Part shown: positions 51,284 through 60,391 of the stretch, piece by piece
Numbering within the stretch: the stretch's first letter is position 1
Layout: each line of letters opens with the position of its first letter
Source of the DNA: FEN-1139 sp038207155
GTDB taxonomy: Bacteria > Myxococcota_A > Polyangia > Polyangiales > Polyangiaceae
DNA: 64,000 nt
Assembly: GCA_038207155.1 (NCBI GenBank)
Contig: JBBRAB010000017.1
Coordinates: forward strand, 36,246-100,245
Direction: 5' to 3'
Position numbers and translations under genes: made by a program
The notes under the pieces: generated by a model
The model's database searches: none
Seen by the model: the letters and a program-made list of their open reading frames with translations, nothing else
Told to the model about the DNA's origin: nothing

Positions 51284-51358
51284 TTCGCCCACTGCTGACC
51301 CGCTTGCAGACTCGGCACCTGAGTTTGGCATCGCCGTTGGCCCGTTCGGACCCCCCGC

Positions 51359-51631
51359 ATGAAGACCCCATTACCTTGGTCGGCTCTCTGTCGCTCGGCT
51401 CGCTACGCTGGGATGTGGGTGGCCCTCGATAACTGCCGCTTCGATCCCTCGACGCGCCAGCCCATCGAGGGAGACGTCGTTGATTCTGACGACGAGCTCG
51501 CCGTGCTCTGCGGACGGATGCGGGAAACGGGTCGCGCCAACTGCGCGATCCTGTTTTGCGACGACGAGGTCCTCGTGGAGTCCCGCCGCAGCCCAGTGCC
51601 TCCGCCGGTGCAGCTCCGCGCGGGTCGCTGA
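51359..51631 (+). CDS. small protein, resembles DUF5678
   Basis: 90 residues. YAGMWVALDNCRF followed by DDELAVLCGRMRETGRANCAILFCDDE fits the small alpha+beta DUF5678 pattern (W-V-A-L-x near the N-terminus and a D-x-L helix), recalled rather than searched. Start ATG 51359 has no strong ribosome site. Convergent with the reductase gene. Confidence 0.6.
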   Translation: MKTPLPWSALCRSARYAGMWVALDNCRFDPSTRQPIEGDVVDSDDELAVLCGRMRETGRANCAILFCDDEVLVESRRSPVPPPVQLRAGR

Positions 51632-51641
51632 GGTCCGCCGC

Positions 51642-51662
51642 GCGGCCGCGTCAGGCGGCCGC
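51642..51662. repeat. GC-only inverted repeat between convergent genes
   Basis: GCGGCCGC (51642-51649), spacer GTCAG, GCGGCCGC (51655-51662). Each arm is itself a palindrome. The place between convergent genes suggests a termination or mRNA-end hairpin; no T-tract. Confidence 0.45.
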
Positions 51663-51734
51663 AGTGCTTGGCCGCCAGGCGCACCGAACGCGGGTCGGCC
51701 CCCGCCGCGCGCTCGGCGCGCCTTGGGCCAAAGA

Positions 51735-52793
51735 CTATCCGTGGTTTGGCAAGAGGCCGGCAGCCTGCATGGCAGCGACTTGGTCGAGCAATGCCTGCCG
51801 CAGCGGGCGGTACTCCAGTCCGAGCTTCTCGCGACTCTTGGTGTTGTTGATCCGGATGGGGATGCCGAGGTTGTTGCGCAGGAACCTCCAGCTTAGGCCC
51901 ATGAAGGGTCCGACCAGGTAGAGCAGGGGAGCCGGAAGCGCGCCGCGCGGGATCGGATACCGGTCGCCGTATTCCTCCCGCAGCAGAGCGGCGATCTCCG
52001 GCAGGCTCATCACGTCGGCGGCGACGAGATGCCGCCCCTCGGCGTCCGGGAGCGCCAAGGCGCGGCAATGGGCCAGCGCGACGTCACGCACGTCCACCAG
52101 CGCGAAGTGAAGCGCAGGCGCGCCTGACTTGGAACGACCGTCGAGCAGCTGCGCGATCAGATCCGTGCTGGTGGCGTCCCTGCGCGTCGAGAGTGCCGGG
52201 CCGACGACGAGCCCCGGGTTGATCGTGATGAGCCTCCAGCGCGTCTGAGTCTTCGCGATGCGCCAGGCTTCCTCCTCGGCCACGGTCTTCGAATAGGAAT
52301 AGGGTTGGTGACGCTCGCTCGAGCTGCGGTTCCACTGCTCCTCGGAGAAGCCGCCCGGGCAATGCTCAATCTCGCTAGCGTCCCCGTGGATGGCCGCGAT
52401 GCTTGAGGTGAGCACGACGCGCTCGACCGAAGGACAACTCTCGACCGCCTGCAGCACGCGCCGGGTGCCCTCGAGTGCGGGCTCAATCAGCTGCTTTCGC
52501 GGGTCCTTGATGCCCTGAACGACGAACGGTGAGGCGGAGTGAACGACGGCGCGGCAACCAGCAAATGCGCGCTGAAATCCCTCGCCCGCCAGTAGCTCGG
52601 CCTCGAACAGCTCGAGCTTGCCAGGGACGCCTTCGGCGAGTGCCTTCAGGTGACCGATCTTGGCCGCGTCATCGAGCTTGCGAACCGTGCCATGCACGGT
52701 GGCACCGGCCTCGAGTAGCGTCTTGACGAGCCAGGAGCCAATGAAGCCAGCGGCCCCCGTGACTGCGACGGGGGAGGGCACCGGATCTTGCAT
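51735..52793 (-). CDS. NAD(P)-dependent extended SDR (dihydroflavonol reductase-like)
   Basis: 352 residues. Rossmann motif VTGAAGFIGS (11-20), SSIAAIHG, catalytic YSYSK and INPGLVVGP place it in the extended short-chain dehydrogenase family close to dihydroflavonol-4-reductase and aldehyde reductases. Substrate unknown. Nine bases separate it from the upstream gene. Confidence 0.92.
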   Translation of the reverse strand: MQDPVPSPVAVTGAAGFIGSWLVKTLLEAGATVHGTVRKLDDAAKIGHLKALAEGVPGKLELFEAELLAGEGFQRAFAGCRAVVHSASPFVVQGIKDPRKQLIEPALEGTRRVLQAVESCPSVERVVLTSSIAAIHGDASEIEHCPGGFSEEQWNRSSSERHQPYSYSKTVAEEEAWRIAKTQTRWRLITINPGLVVGPALSTRRDATSTDLIAQLLDGRSKSGAPALHFALVDVRDVALAHCRALALPDAEGRHLVAADVMSLPEIAALLREEYGDRYPIPRGALPAPLLYLVGPFMGLSWRFLRNNLGIPIRINNTKSREKLGLEYRPLRQALLDQVAAMQAAGLLPNHG

Positions 52794-52802
52794 GGCCGAA
52801 GC

Positions 52803-53921
52803 CTATCGCAGAATCGGCTTGAGAATCGCTTTGCCGTCTTTCACCACGACGTCAAAATCCACCTGCTTGCCTACATGCTTCTTGCGAAGCTCGCTGGCTG
52901 AGGCTTCGAGCTTGCGCGCGAGCGCTTCCACGCTGACCTGACCCGTTTCGCGAGTCTGCTGCTTGGCGGCGGCGAGCTTCTCGTGGATCTGTTCGACGCG
53001 ACTGCGCGAAATGGCGCTCGCAGCGGGCGAAGCTGCGGGTACTGCGGGAGCTGCGGGGCGTGCTGCAGGTGCCGCTGCGGGAGCTACGGGGCGTGGACCT
53101 GCCGCGCTTGGTGGAGCCGGACGCGCGGCACTCGGTGGAGCCGGACGCGCGGGTGTGCCCGCGGCAGGTGGCATGCGCGGAGGCAGTTTTGGAGGCAGTC
53201 CGCGTCCAGCGACGGCCGCGAGCGGCGAGACGACGCGAGGTGGAGCGCCCGCGGGAGCGGCCGGGCCTGGAGTTGACATGGCGCGCGGCTGCGAGGGCGG
53301 AGGTGCCGGCTGGGAGATCAGCCGGGCCGGCGCTGGCACGGGACCCCCGCGCGGCAGCGGACGGGGCTGCGGGCTGCTGGCGCGTGCCGGCTTTGGTAGG
53401 GGCCTTGGCGGCGCGTCCAGGGGCTCGTCGAGATCGAAATCGCCGAGATCCGGCATGGGTGCCGGACCCGCAAAACTGTCTTCGAGCGCCTTGGACAGCT
53501 CTTGCTCGACCGCGGTCCGAGCCGCCACGGGATCGAGCTCGGGGCGAATCGACTCGCTCGCGTCGGGTCCGAGACCTCTCCGTCGACGTTCCGCCTCTGA
53601 CGCGATCGGCGAGACTCCAACCGTCTTTTCAGCGCGCAGCACGTGACGGCGGTAAGTGCCGTTCTCGATCTCGCGCATGATGCGCATCCAATACTGCGAA
53701 AACGTATTGAAGCGCTGGATGATGGTCTGAACCTTGAAGCGCTTGGCCGTGTTGCGGATCTTGGTGCGACGCAGCAGGTAGATCCGTCGCTCGACGTCTT
53801 TGTGCACGACGGCCGGAGGGGTCTTTTCGATCCCCATGAAGAACTGCTCGTAGAGCGACCGCAGTCGTTCGACGCGGAGCTCTAGCTCTTCGATGGCAAT
53901 GTCGAGCTCGTTCGGTTCCAC
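52803..53921 (-). CDS. helical/Pro-Ala-rich protein resembling myxobacterial MXAN_5187-type proteins
   Basis: 372 residues from GTG 53921 with GAGG seven bases before. The N-terminus (VERLRSLYEQFFMGIEK...YLLRRTKIRNTAKRF...FNTFSQYWMRIMREIENG) is a conserved-looking helical domain. Residues 160-310 are a Pro/Ala linker, and the C-terminal 55 residues (IHEKLAAAKQQTRETGQVSVEALARKLEASASELRKKH...VDFDVVVKDGKAILKP) form a helical/beta unit. The MXAN_5187 resemblance is from memory; role unknown. Cytoplasmic, no signal. Confidence 0.75.
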   Translation of the reverse strand: MEPNELDIAIEELELRVERLRSLYEQFFMGIEKTPPAVVHKDVERRIYLLRRTKIRNTAKRFKVQTIIQRFNTFSQYWMRIMREIENGTYRRHVLRAEKTVGVSPIASEAERRRRGLGPDASESIRPELDPVAARTAVEQELSKALEDSFAGPAPMPDLGDFDLDEPLDAPPRPLPKPARASSPQPRPLPRGGPVPAPARLISQPAPPPSQPRAMSTPGPAAPAGAPPRVVSPLAAVAGRGLPPKLPPRMPPAAGTPARPAPPSAARPAPPSAAGPRPVAPAAAPAARPAAPAVPAASPAASAISRSRVEQIHEKLAAAKQQTRETGQVSVEALARKLEASASELRKKHVGKQVDFDVVVKDGKAILKPILR

Positions 53922-53928
53922 GGGTTCC

Positions 53929-54633
53929 TCAGGGCTCTAACGGCACAATCTCGAGAGCATCAAAGCAGACTGGTACGTCCCAGTCATTGAATCCCAAGTG
54001 CTCGTGACCTTCGCCGGTCAGCGGGTTTGGGTCCTGGAGTTTCGCGAGCTCGTGGCCGTCGATCCACCATTGGACGGTCTTGCCGTCGCGTCGTTCGATC
54101 ACGAAGCGGTAGGGGCGACCCGCCACCACCTTGGAGTTGTGCAGCTCCTGGCTCTCCGGATCGACTGGCACCGCGATGCGATCCTTGCCGTGTTCATCGA
54201 GGCGCGCCAGCACGTGAAGCCGATTCTGCCAGCCCCCGTAGATGAACAGGTAGCTGGTGGCGTCGTCGTAGCTGGTCCCCTTGGCGAAACCCTGACCGTC
54301 ACCCCAGAGCTCGACCTTGAGGTCCCCCTCGGGCGACGCGCTGGTGGCGGTAAACGCGATCCGGGCGTTGAGCGGGAGCTTGTGTTTGAGCCAGGCAGGA
54401 TGGTTGCGCGCTCCCCGGGCGCACAGCTTGCCTCCCTCGAGCTTCCACGCCGGGGAGGTGGCTAGCCAGTCCGGCCCGAGCTCAGCTCGCTCAAAATCAT
54501 CGCGAAATGCGGGGAGTTTGCGCAGCAGCGGAGCCTTCTGGCTCTCGGGCGCCTCCCCCTGGGGCTCGAGCGGGACACAGCCGACCGCGAGCAGAAGGCC
54601 GAGCCAGGCTCGCAGTTGACGTCTCTCGCTCAC
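53929..54633 (-). CDS. lipoprotein with concanavalin-like (LamG-type) domain
   Basis: 234 residues from GTG 54633. The frame runs to 54723, but SERRQLRAWLGLLLAVGC is the lipoprotein signal, with lipobox AVGC. The mature part (FRDDFERAELGPDWLATSPAWKLEGGKL, IAFTATSASPEGDLKVELWG, FVIERRDGKTVQWWIDGHEL) is a jelly roll of the concanavalin/LamG type often used for glycan binding. First of three minus-strand genes with gaps of 7 and 9 bp. Confidence 0.82.
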   Translation of the reverse strand: MSERRQLRAWLGLLLAVGCVPLEPQGEAPESQKAPLLRKLPAFRDDFERAELGPDWLATSPAWKLEGGKLCARGARNHPAWLKHKLPLNARIAFTATSASPEGDLKVELWGDGQGFAKGTSYDDATSYLFIYGGWQNRLHVLARLDEHGKDRIAVPVDPESQELHNSKVVAGRPYRFVIERRDGKTVQWWIDGHELAKLQDPNPLTGEGHEHLGFNDWDVPVCFDALEIVPLEP

Positions 54634-54695
54634 GAGGCGGATGCTACCACAGCGCCGCGCGACGCTGGGTCGCGGGCTTCGCCGTTGTCCCTCCG

Positions 54696-55949
54696 ATGTT
54701 CCCCACGCTATTTCAGCTTCCACTCACGCACCTGCACTTGGAGTTGGGAGGCTTCGGGACGGTGCTCGGGCTGCTCGGGGCGCTGCTGGCGATGGGCGCC
54801 GCGACGTTTCGCCTCTGGAGGTTGACCCTCGCCGGACTGCTCTGGGCGCTGGCCGGACTCTGGCTCGCCCGTAGCTTTGGGCAGGTGGACTGGACCCTTG
54901 GGGGCGTCGAGCTGCGGACCGAAGCGCTGCTTCAAGCCCTGGCCCTGCTCAGCTTGGCCTACGGACTGCGCCGCGCGAGTCGGGGGCGGCTGGCCTTTGG
55001 GCGGCTGCTGGGTCCGGCGAGTGAGGCCCTGGCAGTCGGGCTGCTCGCCGCACGCCTGAGCGCGGTCGCGGCCGATCCGGTGCTTTTGCACGCGCCCAGG
55101 CTCTGGCTTCAGGTCGCCGACGGCGGGTTTCTCGGGCTGCCGGGGCTCGTGGTCGGGCTTGGCTGGGCCCACTTCCGCTTCCCTCGGGACGAGGTGAAGC
55201 GGGCGGAACTCTGGGATGCTCTGGTTGGACCGCTGCTAGTGTCGGCGGGGCTGATGCGACTCGGCTGCTACGCCGAGGGCTGCGACTACGGTCGCCGTTT
55301 GAGCCCCGGTGCGCCCGGCTGGCTGCAAATTATGGGAACGTTTCCACGCCGGATCAACACCCAAGGGCTGATCTCAGGGGCCCCTGCCTGGCTCGAACAG
55401 CAGCGGCATGCGGGGCTTGCGAGCTCGGCCGGTCATGCCTATCCCGTCCATCCGACGCAGCTCTATGAGCTCGGCTGGCTGCTCGCAGTCTGGGGACTGT
55501 CGCGGCTGCCGGCGCTGAGGGGGCTGAGGCTGGGCATGCGCGCGGCCCTTGGGGCGATGGGCTACCTCGCCGGGCGCTCATTGGTTGAGCTGCTGCGGGG
55601 CGATCCCGGTCGTGGGCTGCTCAGTCGGGGACTGCCAGCGGCGCTGATGCTTGGGGTCGGCGGGCTGCTGGTGCTGGTTTGGCTGGAATTTGCCTGGAGT
55701 CAGCCCTTGGCCAGCTCGGGTGAGAGGCCGCTGGCGCTGGGGCTGCGCGGCGGGTCGCTCGGCCTGCTGCTGGCGTTTCCGCTGCTGCTCCGGGCGCTTG
55801 GCGGTTGGCGGCAAGTGGAGTTGTCCCTGACTCCGGTGCTCGCCTTTCTGACGGCGCTGCTGCTCCTTTGGGCTGTCGAGCCGAGCCGGCGACCCCCGGC
55901 GACCCGCCTCAGTCGCAACCGGCCGATGCGCCCGCGGACCGCGCGTTAG
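54696..55949 (+). CDS. Lgt-like membrane protein
   Basis: 417 residues, about ten membrane segments. RLGCYAEGCDYG corresponds to the RxGN-x-x-x-G signature of prolipoprotein diacylglyceryl transferase, and HPTQLYELGWL to its second motif. The HGG motif that carries the essential His is not clear (VADGGFLGLPG). Lgt attaches diacylglycerol to lipobox Cys; this diverged copy may act on another acceptor or assist. The TM-rich extension at both ends makes it longer than Lgt (about 290). Divergent from the LamG lipoprotein. Confidence 0.8.
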   Translation: MFPTLFQLPLTHLHLELGGFGTVLGLLGALLAMGAATFRLWRLTLAGLLWALAGLWLARSFGQVDWTLGGVELRTEALLQALALLSLAYGLRRASRGRLAFGRLLGPASEALAVGLLAARLSAVAADPVLLHAPRLWLQVADGGFLGLPGLVVGLGWAHFRFPRDEVKRAELWDALVGPLLVSAGLMRLGCYAEGCDYGRRLSPGAPGWLQIMGTFPRRINTQGLISGAPAWLEQQRHAGLASSAGHAYPVHPTQLYELGWLLAVWGLSRLPALRGLRLGMRAALGAMGYLAGRSLVELLRGDPGRGLLSRGLPAALMLGVGGLLVLVWLEFAWSQPLASSGERPLALGLRGGSLGLLLAFPLLLRALGGWRQVELSLTPVLAFLTALLLLWAVEPSRRPPATRLSRNRPMRPRTAR

Positions 55950-56074
55950 AGCGACCCCAGGGAAAACCCCTCTGGACCAATCGAGACCGATAGCGCTAGG
56001 GTTCGCTCCCGGGGAAGGCTCAGGCTCACGTTGGCCCCTGACCCTGTGAACCCTTTGGACTAGGAGCAGCGGAT

Positions 56075-56743
56075 ATGCATCAAACGCTTGGCATGTTGGT
56101 TGGGTCGGGACTCGTGGCTTTGGTGTTGTCGGCGTGTGGTGGCAGCAGCCAACCCGCCAGTAACCCTAACGGCCAGGCGAACTTCAACGGCGGCTATAAC
56201 AATCCGCCGCCGAACGGTAACTACCCGCCGAACGGTAACTACCCGCCGAACGGTGCGCAGCCGAACAACGGTTACCCGCCGAATGGCGCGCAGCCGCAAC
56301 CGACCGCGGCGCCTCCGCCTCCGCCGCCCCCCACGGGTGGTCCTGCGCAGCCGGTCGATGCCGCCATGGCAGCGCCGATCACGCCCCTGCTGCAGCAGGC
56401 GGGTCGCACGCAAGCTCCGCCCGGCGCCAAGCCGATGGGTCCGCCCATCGTGGCGAACTTCACTGCCGGTCAGACCTTTGAGTCTGTCGTGCAGATGAGC
56501 GGCAACCGTTGCTACACCGTTGTGGCTGCGGGTGGTCCCGGAGTTGGCGGCGTGCACATGGAGCTCTTTGCGACCTTCCCGCCCCTGCCCACGCCCTTTG
56601 CTGTGAGCCAGGACAGCGGCACGAGCTCAGTGCTCGGCGCGAATCCCAACTGCCAGAAGCAGCTGATTTCGGCTCCGATGAAGCTCGTCATCAAGGTTCC
56701 TGCCGGTCAAGGGATCGTGGCGGCGCAGGTCTACGAGAAGTGA
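56075..56743 (+). CDS. Asn/Pro/Gly-rich lipoprotein
   Basis: 222 residues; TAGGAG 12 bases before ATG. Signal with lipobox LSAC (Cys21). Residues 30-75 are tandem NYPPNG-type hexapeptides encoded by 18-bp near-identical units (about 56200-56290). A C-terminal beta domain has FTAGQTFESVVQMSGNRCYTVVAAG and LVIKVPAGQGIVAAQVYEK. Envelope-located; no function visible. The following gene starts 30 bp later. Confidence 0.85.
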   Translation: MHQTLGMLVGSGLVALVLSACGGSSQPASNPNGQANFNGGYNNPPPNGNYPPNGNYPPNGAQPNNGYPPNGAQPQPTAAPPPPPPPTGGPAQPVDAAMAAPITPLLQQAGRTQAPPGAKPMGPPIVANFTAGQTFESVVQMSGNRCYTVVAAGGPGVGGVHMELFATFPPLPTPFAVSQDSGTSSVLGANPNCQKQLISAPMKLVIKVPAGQGIVAAQVYEK

Positions 56744-56772
56744 GCTCGACGGGAGCTCGCGCAGAGGGGCAG

Positions 56773-57273
56773 ATGGCTGCCTCGTGCGAGCTCCCTTTCG
56801 ACGCCCTCGTGGTGCTTGGCTGTCGTATGGGTGAGCAGTTTGCTGGTGCGGCGCGGCGACGTGTGGCGCGCGCGCTCGGCGTCTATCAGGACAGCGGAGC
56901 CGAGCTCGTGGTCGTGAGTGGTGGCGTCCTTTGGCAGGGGCAAAGCGAGGCTGCGGCCTTTGCAAACTGGCTCGTCGCGCAGGGCGTCCCGCGTGAGCGA
57001 CTGCTCGAGGAAGCGCGCAGCCGCGATACGGTTGAAAACGCGCGCGAGACGGCGCGGCTGCTGGGCGAGCGACGCGCTGGCCGTGTGGGGCTCGTCACCT
57101 GTGATACACACATGACGCGAGCGTGCACTTGTTTTGCGCTGCTCGGGATCGACGTCATCGCCTTGCCTTGCATCACCCCTCCGCAGTCGCTTCCCAGTCG
57201 GGGACGCATCGTTGTTCGTGAGTGGGTTGGCACTTTGGCGGCGCATCTTCGGCTGCGCCAGGAGCGGGCATGA
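56773..57273 (+). CDS. YdcF/SanA-like (DUF218) protein
   Basis: 166 residues from ATG 56773 with AGAGGGGC upstream; a GTG at 56740 overlapping the previous stop is an alternative. DALVVLGCRM, VVVSGGVLWQGQSEA, RSRDTVENARETARLL and LVTCDTHMTRA are the DUF218 motifs. Family members affect envelope permeability; chemistry is unsettled. It lacks the N-terminal membrane helix of SanA. Its stop overlaps the next start (ATGA). Confidence 0.85.
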   Translation: MAASCELPFDALVVLGCRMGEQFAGAARRRVARALGVYQDSGAELVVVSGGVLWQGQSEAAAFANWLVAQGVPRERLLEEARSRDTVENARETARLLGERRAGRVGLVTCDTHMTRACTCFALLGIDVIALPCITPPQSLPSRGRIVVREWVGTLAAHLRLRQERA

Positions 57274-59528
57274 CTTGGGCGGCGCGCGTGAGTCGACGTC
57301 GAGCTCCGCAGGGCGCGCGCCTCGCGCGTCGCCTCGCGCCGAGATCTGCGCGGAGCGGCCTTGTGGCGCTGCTGTTCGCGCTTGGCTGTCAGCAGTCTCC
57401 GACACCCAAAGCGACGCGTCCCGCCGTCGTGGAGTCGCCTCGACTGCAACAGCTACGCGCGGCCGAGTCCGTCGGTGACGCGCGCGAGGTGCGCGAAGAC
57501 GATTTGGCGTCGCGCGACCTAGCGGTGAGACGCCGCTCGGCGCGCCTGCTGGCGCGGGTAGCCGACGCGTCGGCGCGTGCTGGGCTCGAGCGGCTGCTGG
57601 GCGACGAAGACATCGAGGTGGTCAGCTGGGCTGCCTTTGGTCTAGGTCGCGGCTGCGCGACCTACGGAGCGCAACCGACGGTCGCGCGCCTGGTGGCGCG
57701 AGCCACGAGCCTCGTGCTGGCCGGACCCCTGGCACGCGCGCCACTTGGCGCATCGAGCGTGCTCGAGAGTCCCTCGCCGGCGCTCTCGTTGGCGGACGCG
57801 CTTGGTCGCTGTGGAGGCGATCAAGCTGAGGGCAGTCTGCGCGCTTGGCTCGAGCTCGAGCCGCGCTGGGCAGAGGCCGCCGCGCTTGGGCTCGGTCGCT
57901 TGGCATCGAGCGCCAAACACCTTGAGGAAACCACGCTCGTAGCCCTGCTGGAACGCGCCGAGGCGCGCCCGCCCGTGGCCACGGCGCTCTATCCATTTTC
58001 ACGCCTGAGCGAGCTGGATGCCCCGGTGGTCGAGCGGCTGCTCGCGGTGGTCAACACGGCGCTCGGCAAGGGTGGCGATGCGCGTCGCTATGCGCTGCGC
58101 GCCCTGCCACTCGGGGGCCCTGGAGCGGTGCCGCTGCTCGAGCGCGTGCTGCTCGATCCGGCGCGTTTCGATGACGCCGAGCGCTCAGACGCGGCGCGCG
58201 CGCTTGGAAAACTGGGGACCGAGGGACAGACCGCGCTCGGGCGCGCGCTTGGGCGGCTCGCCTGGCGTGCGGATCAAGTCAGCGAGTCGACGGTGGTGTC
58301 CAAGCATTGGGGCCCAATGCTGGAAATCCTGGAGTCGCTGCACGGGGTTCCTTCCGAGGCGCGCGTGCAACTCGAGCAGCTCGCCGATACCCCAACGGCG
58401 CAAGGCAGCACCCCCGCCATGTTGCGGCGGCTGGTGGTGGCACGCTGCCGTGCGGCTGCGTTGCTGGCCGATCGCGCGTTCACCGCTCCGCGTCTGCTGA
58501 GCTGCGATCCGGTGGACAATGGTCGCGAGGGGCAGCTCGCGCTGCTGCGCGTGCTCGAACGTGGGAGCCTGCTCGGCGCGCGTGGTCGACGCTTCGCGCA
58601 GCTCGCCAGCGAGGGTGAGCCGACCGTGCGCATCGCGGCCTTGCGCACGTTGCGCCAGCACCCAGAATTCCCGGAGCCCGCGGGGCTGCTCACCGCTGCG
58701 CTTGGCGCGGAGTCGAGCGGCGTCGTTGCCACTGCGGCGCTCTTGCTAGCGGATCAGCCCGAGCGTGCCGGGCGCAGCGTAAGCGAGCGCGCTGGACGCA
58801 GCGCAAGCGAGCGTCACAAGGCGACCAAGCAAGAGTCCGCGCCTCCCGCGCTCGAGCTGCTGGCGGCCGTGGAAACCGCGCTCACGCGAGCCTTCCCACC
58901 CGATGCGCTCGAGGTGCGAGCCAACCTGATGGACGCCGTCGTCGCGCTCGGGCTGCTCCGAACCAAGCCAGTGCTTCAGAAATACTGCAGCTCACCGCAA
59001 GCCATGCTGCGCGAGCATGCCGAGCATGCCTTGCGCCGCTTCGGTGAGCCTGAGCGACGTTGTGAGGCGCCAGAGCCCGCAGCGGGAGCAGTCACCGCGC
59101 TGCCTCGCTCGCTGCAGCGCGTGCGGTTCGAGACCGACGTCGGGCCACTCGAGCTCACGCTCGATCCGGAGCTGGCACCCCTGGCCGTCACGCGACTGCT
59201 CGAGCTGTTGCGCAGCGGTTTCTACGATGGGCTCAGCGTGCATCGCGTGGTGCCAGGCTTCGTGGTGCAGCTCGGTGACAAAGCGGGCGACGGCTACGGC
59301 GGCGCAGGACGAGCCGCGCTGCGCTCAGAGCCGAGCCCCACGACCTTCGCGGCGGGCTCCGTCGGGTTGGCGCTCTCGGGTCCGGACAGCGCCTCAAGTC
59401 AGTTTTTCGTGACGCTCGGACCCTATCCCCACCTGGCGGGCGACCACGCGACGGTGGGCCGGGCGAGCGGGGGTTGGGAGCGCCTGACGGTCGGGGATCG
59501 CGTCATTAGCGCCAAAATCCTGCCCTAA
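57270..59528 (+). CDS. lipoprotein: HEAT repeats fused to a cyclophilin-type prolyl isomerase
   Basis: 752 residues. Lipoprotein signal with lipobox ALGC (Cys40) after an Arg-rich N-terminus. Residues 70-610 are Ala/Leu-rich helical HEAT-like repeats (for example LASRDLAVRRRSARLLARV). The last 150 form a cyclophilin domain: FETDVGPLELTL, GFYDGLSVHRVVPGFVVQLGD, SSQFFVTLGPYPHLAGDHATVGR. Arg of HRVVPGF and the QFF and HLAGDH motifs are present, so isomerase activity is likely. It should act on folding at the envelope, with HEAT repeats as a docking surface. Confidence 0.9.
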   Translation: MTWAARVSRRRAPQGARLARRLAPRSARSGLVALLFALGCQQSPTPKATRPAVVESPRLQQLRAAESVGDAREVREDDLASRDLAVRRRSARLLARVADASARAGLERLLGDEDIEVVSWAAFGLGRGCATYGAQPTVARLVARATSLVLAGPLARAPLGASSVLESPSPALSLADALGRCGGDQAEGSLRAWLELEPRWAEAAALGLGRLASSAKHLEETTLVALLERAEARPPVATALYPFSRLSELDAPVVERLLAVVNTALGKGGDARRYALRALPLGGPGAVPLLERVLLDPARFDDAERSDAARALGKLGTEGQTALGRALGRLAWRADQVSESTVVSKHWGPMLEILESLHGVPSEARVQLEQLADTPTAQGSTPAMLRRLVVARCRAAALLADRAFTAPRLLSCDPVDNGREGQLALLRVLERGSLLGARGRRFAQLASEGEPTVRIAALRTLRQHPEFPEPAGLLTAALGAESSGVVATAALLLADQPERAGRSVSERAGRSASERHKATKQESAPPALELLAAVETALTRAFPPDALEVRANLMDAVVALGLLRTKPVLQKYCSSPQAMLREHAEHALRRFGEPERRCEAPEPAAGAVTALPRSLQRVRFETDVGPLELTLDPELAPLAVTRLLELLRSGFYDGLSVHRVVPGFVVQLGDKAGDGYGGAGRAALRSEPSPTTFAAGSVGLALSGPDSASSQFFVTLGPYPHLAGDHATVGRASGGWERLTVGDRVISAKILP

Positions 59529-59575
59529 TACTGTCCGGGCGCGTTCTGGGCAGCGGGTGCTAGGCTCGGCGCGCC

Positions 59576-60388
59576 ATGCTGCTCGTCGTCGATATTGGCA
59601 ACACAAACGTCGTCTACGGTCTCTACGAGGGGGAAACCCTGACGCACACCTTTCGCACCTCCACGGTGCGGACTCGTACGAGTGACGAGTACGGGGTGCT
59701 GCTGCACCAGCTGCTGACCCTGCGGGGCGTCGCTACCGACGCGATCGACGGGGCCATCATCGCGAGCGTGGTACCGCCACTGACCGAGACGATGGCTCAG
59801 GCCATTCGCGTCAACTTCGAGCGCGAGCCGCTGATCGTCGGGCCCGGTCTGAAGACGGGGATGCCGATCCTCTACGAGAACCCGAAGGACGTCGGCGCCG
59901 ATCGGATCGTCAACGCGGTGGCCGCCTACGAGCAGCTGCGCGAGGCGGCGATCGTGGTCGATTTTGGGACGGCCACGACGTTTGACTGCATCTCGGCTGC
60001 GGGCGAGTACCTCGGGGGCGTGATCGTGCCGGGCATCACCGTGAGCCTCGACGGACTGCTGGCGCGCGCCGCCAAGCTGTCGCGCATCGAGCTGGCCGAG
60101 CCCCCGCGCGTGCTCGGTCGAAATACGACCCATGCGCTACAGTCGGGCATCATTTTCGGCTATTCGTCACTCGTGGATGGCCTGATCGCCAAGCTCACCG
60201 CCGAGCTCGGTGGCCCGCAGCGCGTGCTGGCGACCGGAGGCCTGGCGACCATGGTGTCCAAGCATGCGATCAGCATCGAGCGAGTGGATCCGGAGCTGAC
60301 ACTGCAGGGGCTTCGCCTCATTTACGAGCGCAATCGCTCGGCCTCCCCCTCGTCATCGGGTTGGCGGCGGCCTTCCCGTCCGCGCTAA
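59576..60388 (+). CDS. coaX: type III pantothenate kinase
   Basis: 270 residues. First step of coenzyme A synthesis. VVDIGNTNVV (phosphate-1), GADRIVNAVAAYE and DFGTATTFDCI are diagnostic for CoaX. Length is normal apart from a basic Ser/Pro-rich tail after YERNR. Separated from the upstream gene by 47 bp. Confidence 0.97.
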   Translation: MLLVVDIGNTNVVYGLYEGETLTHTFRTSTVRTRTSDEYGVLLHQLLTLRGVATDAIDGAIIASVVPPLTETMAQAIRVNFEREPLIVGPGLKTGMPILYENPKDVGADRIVNAVAAYEQLREAAIVVDFGTATTFDCISAAGEYLGGVIVPGITVSLDGLLARAAKLSRIELAEPPRVLGRNTTHALQSGIIFGYSSLVDGLIAKLTAELGGPQRVLATGGLATMVSKHAISIERVDPELTLQGLRLIYERNRSASPSSSGWRRPSRPR

Positions 60389-60391
60389 GGC

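Noticed and set aside
60361..60391. Cobalamin riboswitch before the BtuF-like gene
   Set aside because: The gap to coaX is only a few bases, far too short for a riboswitch.
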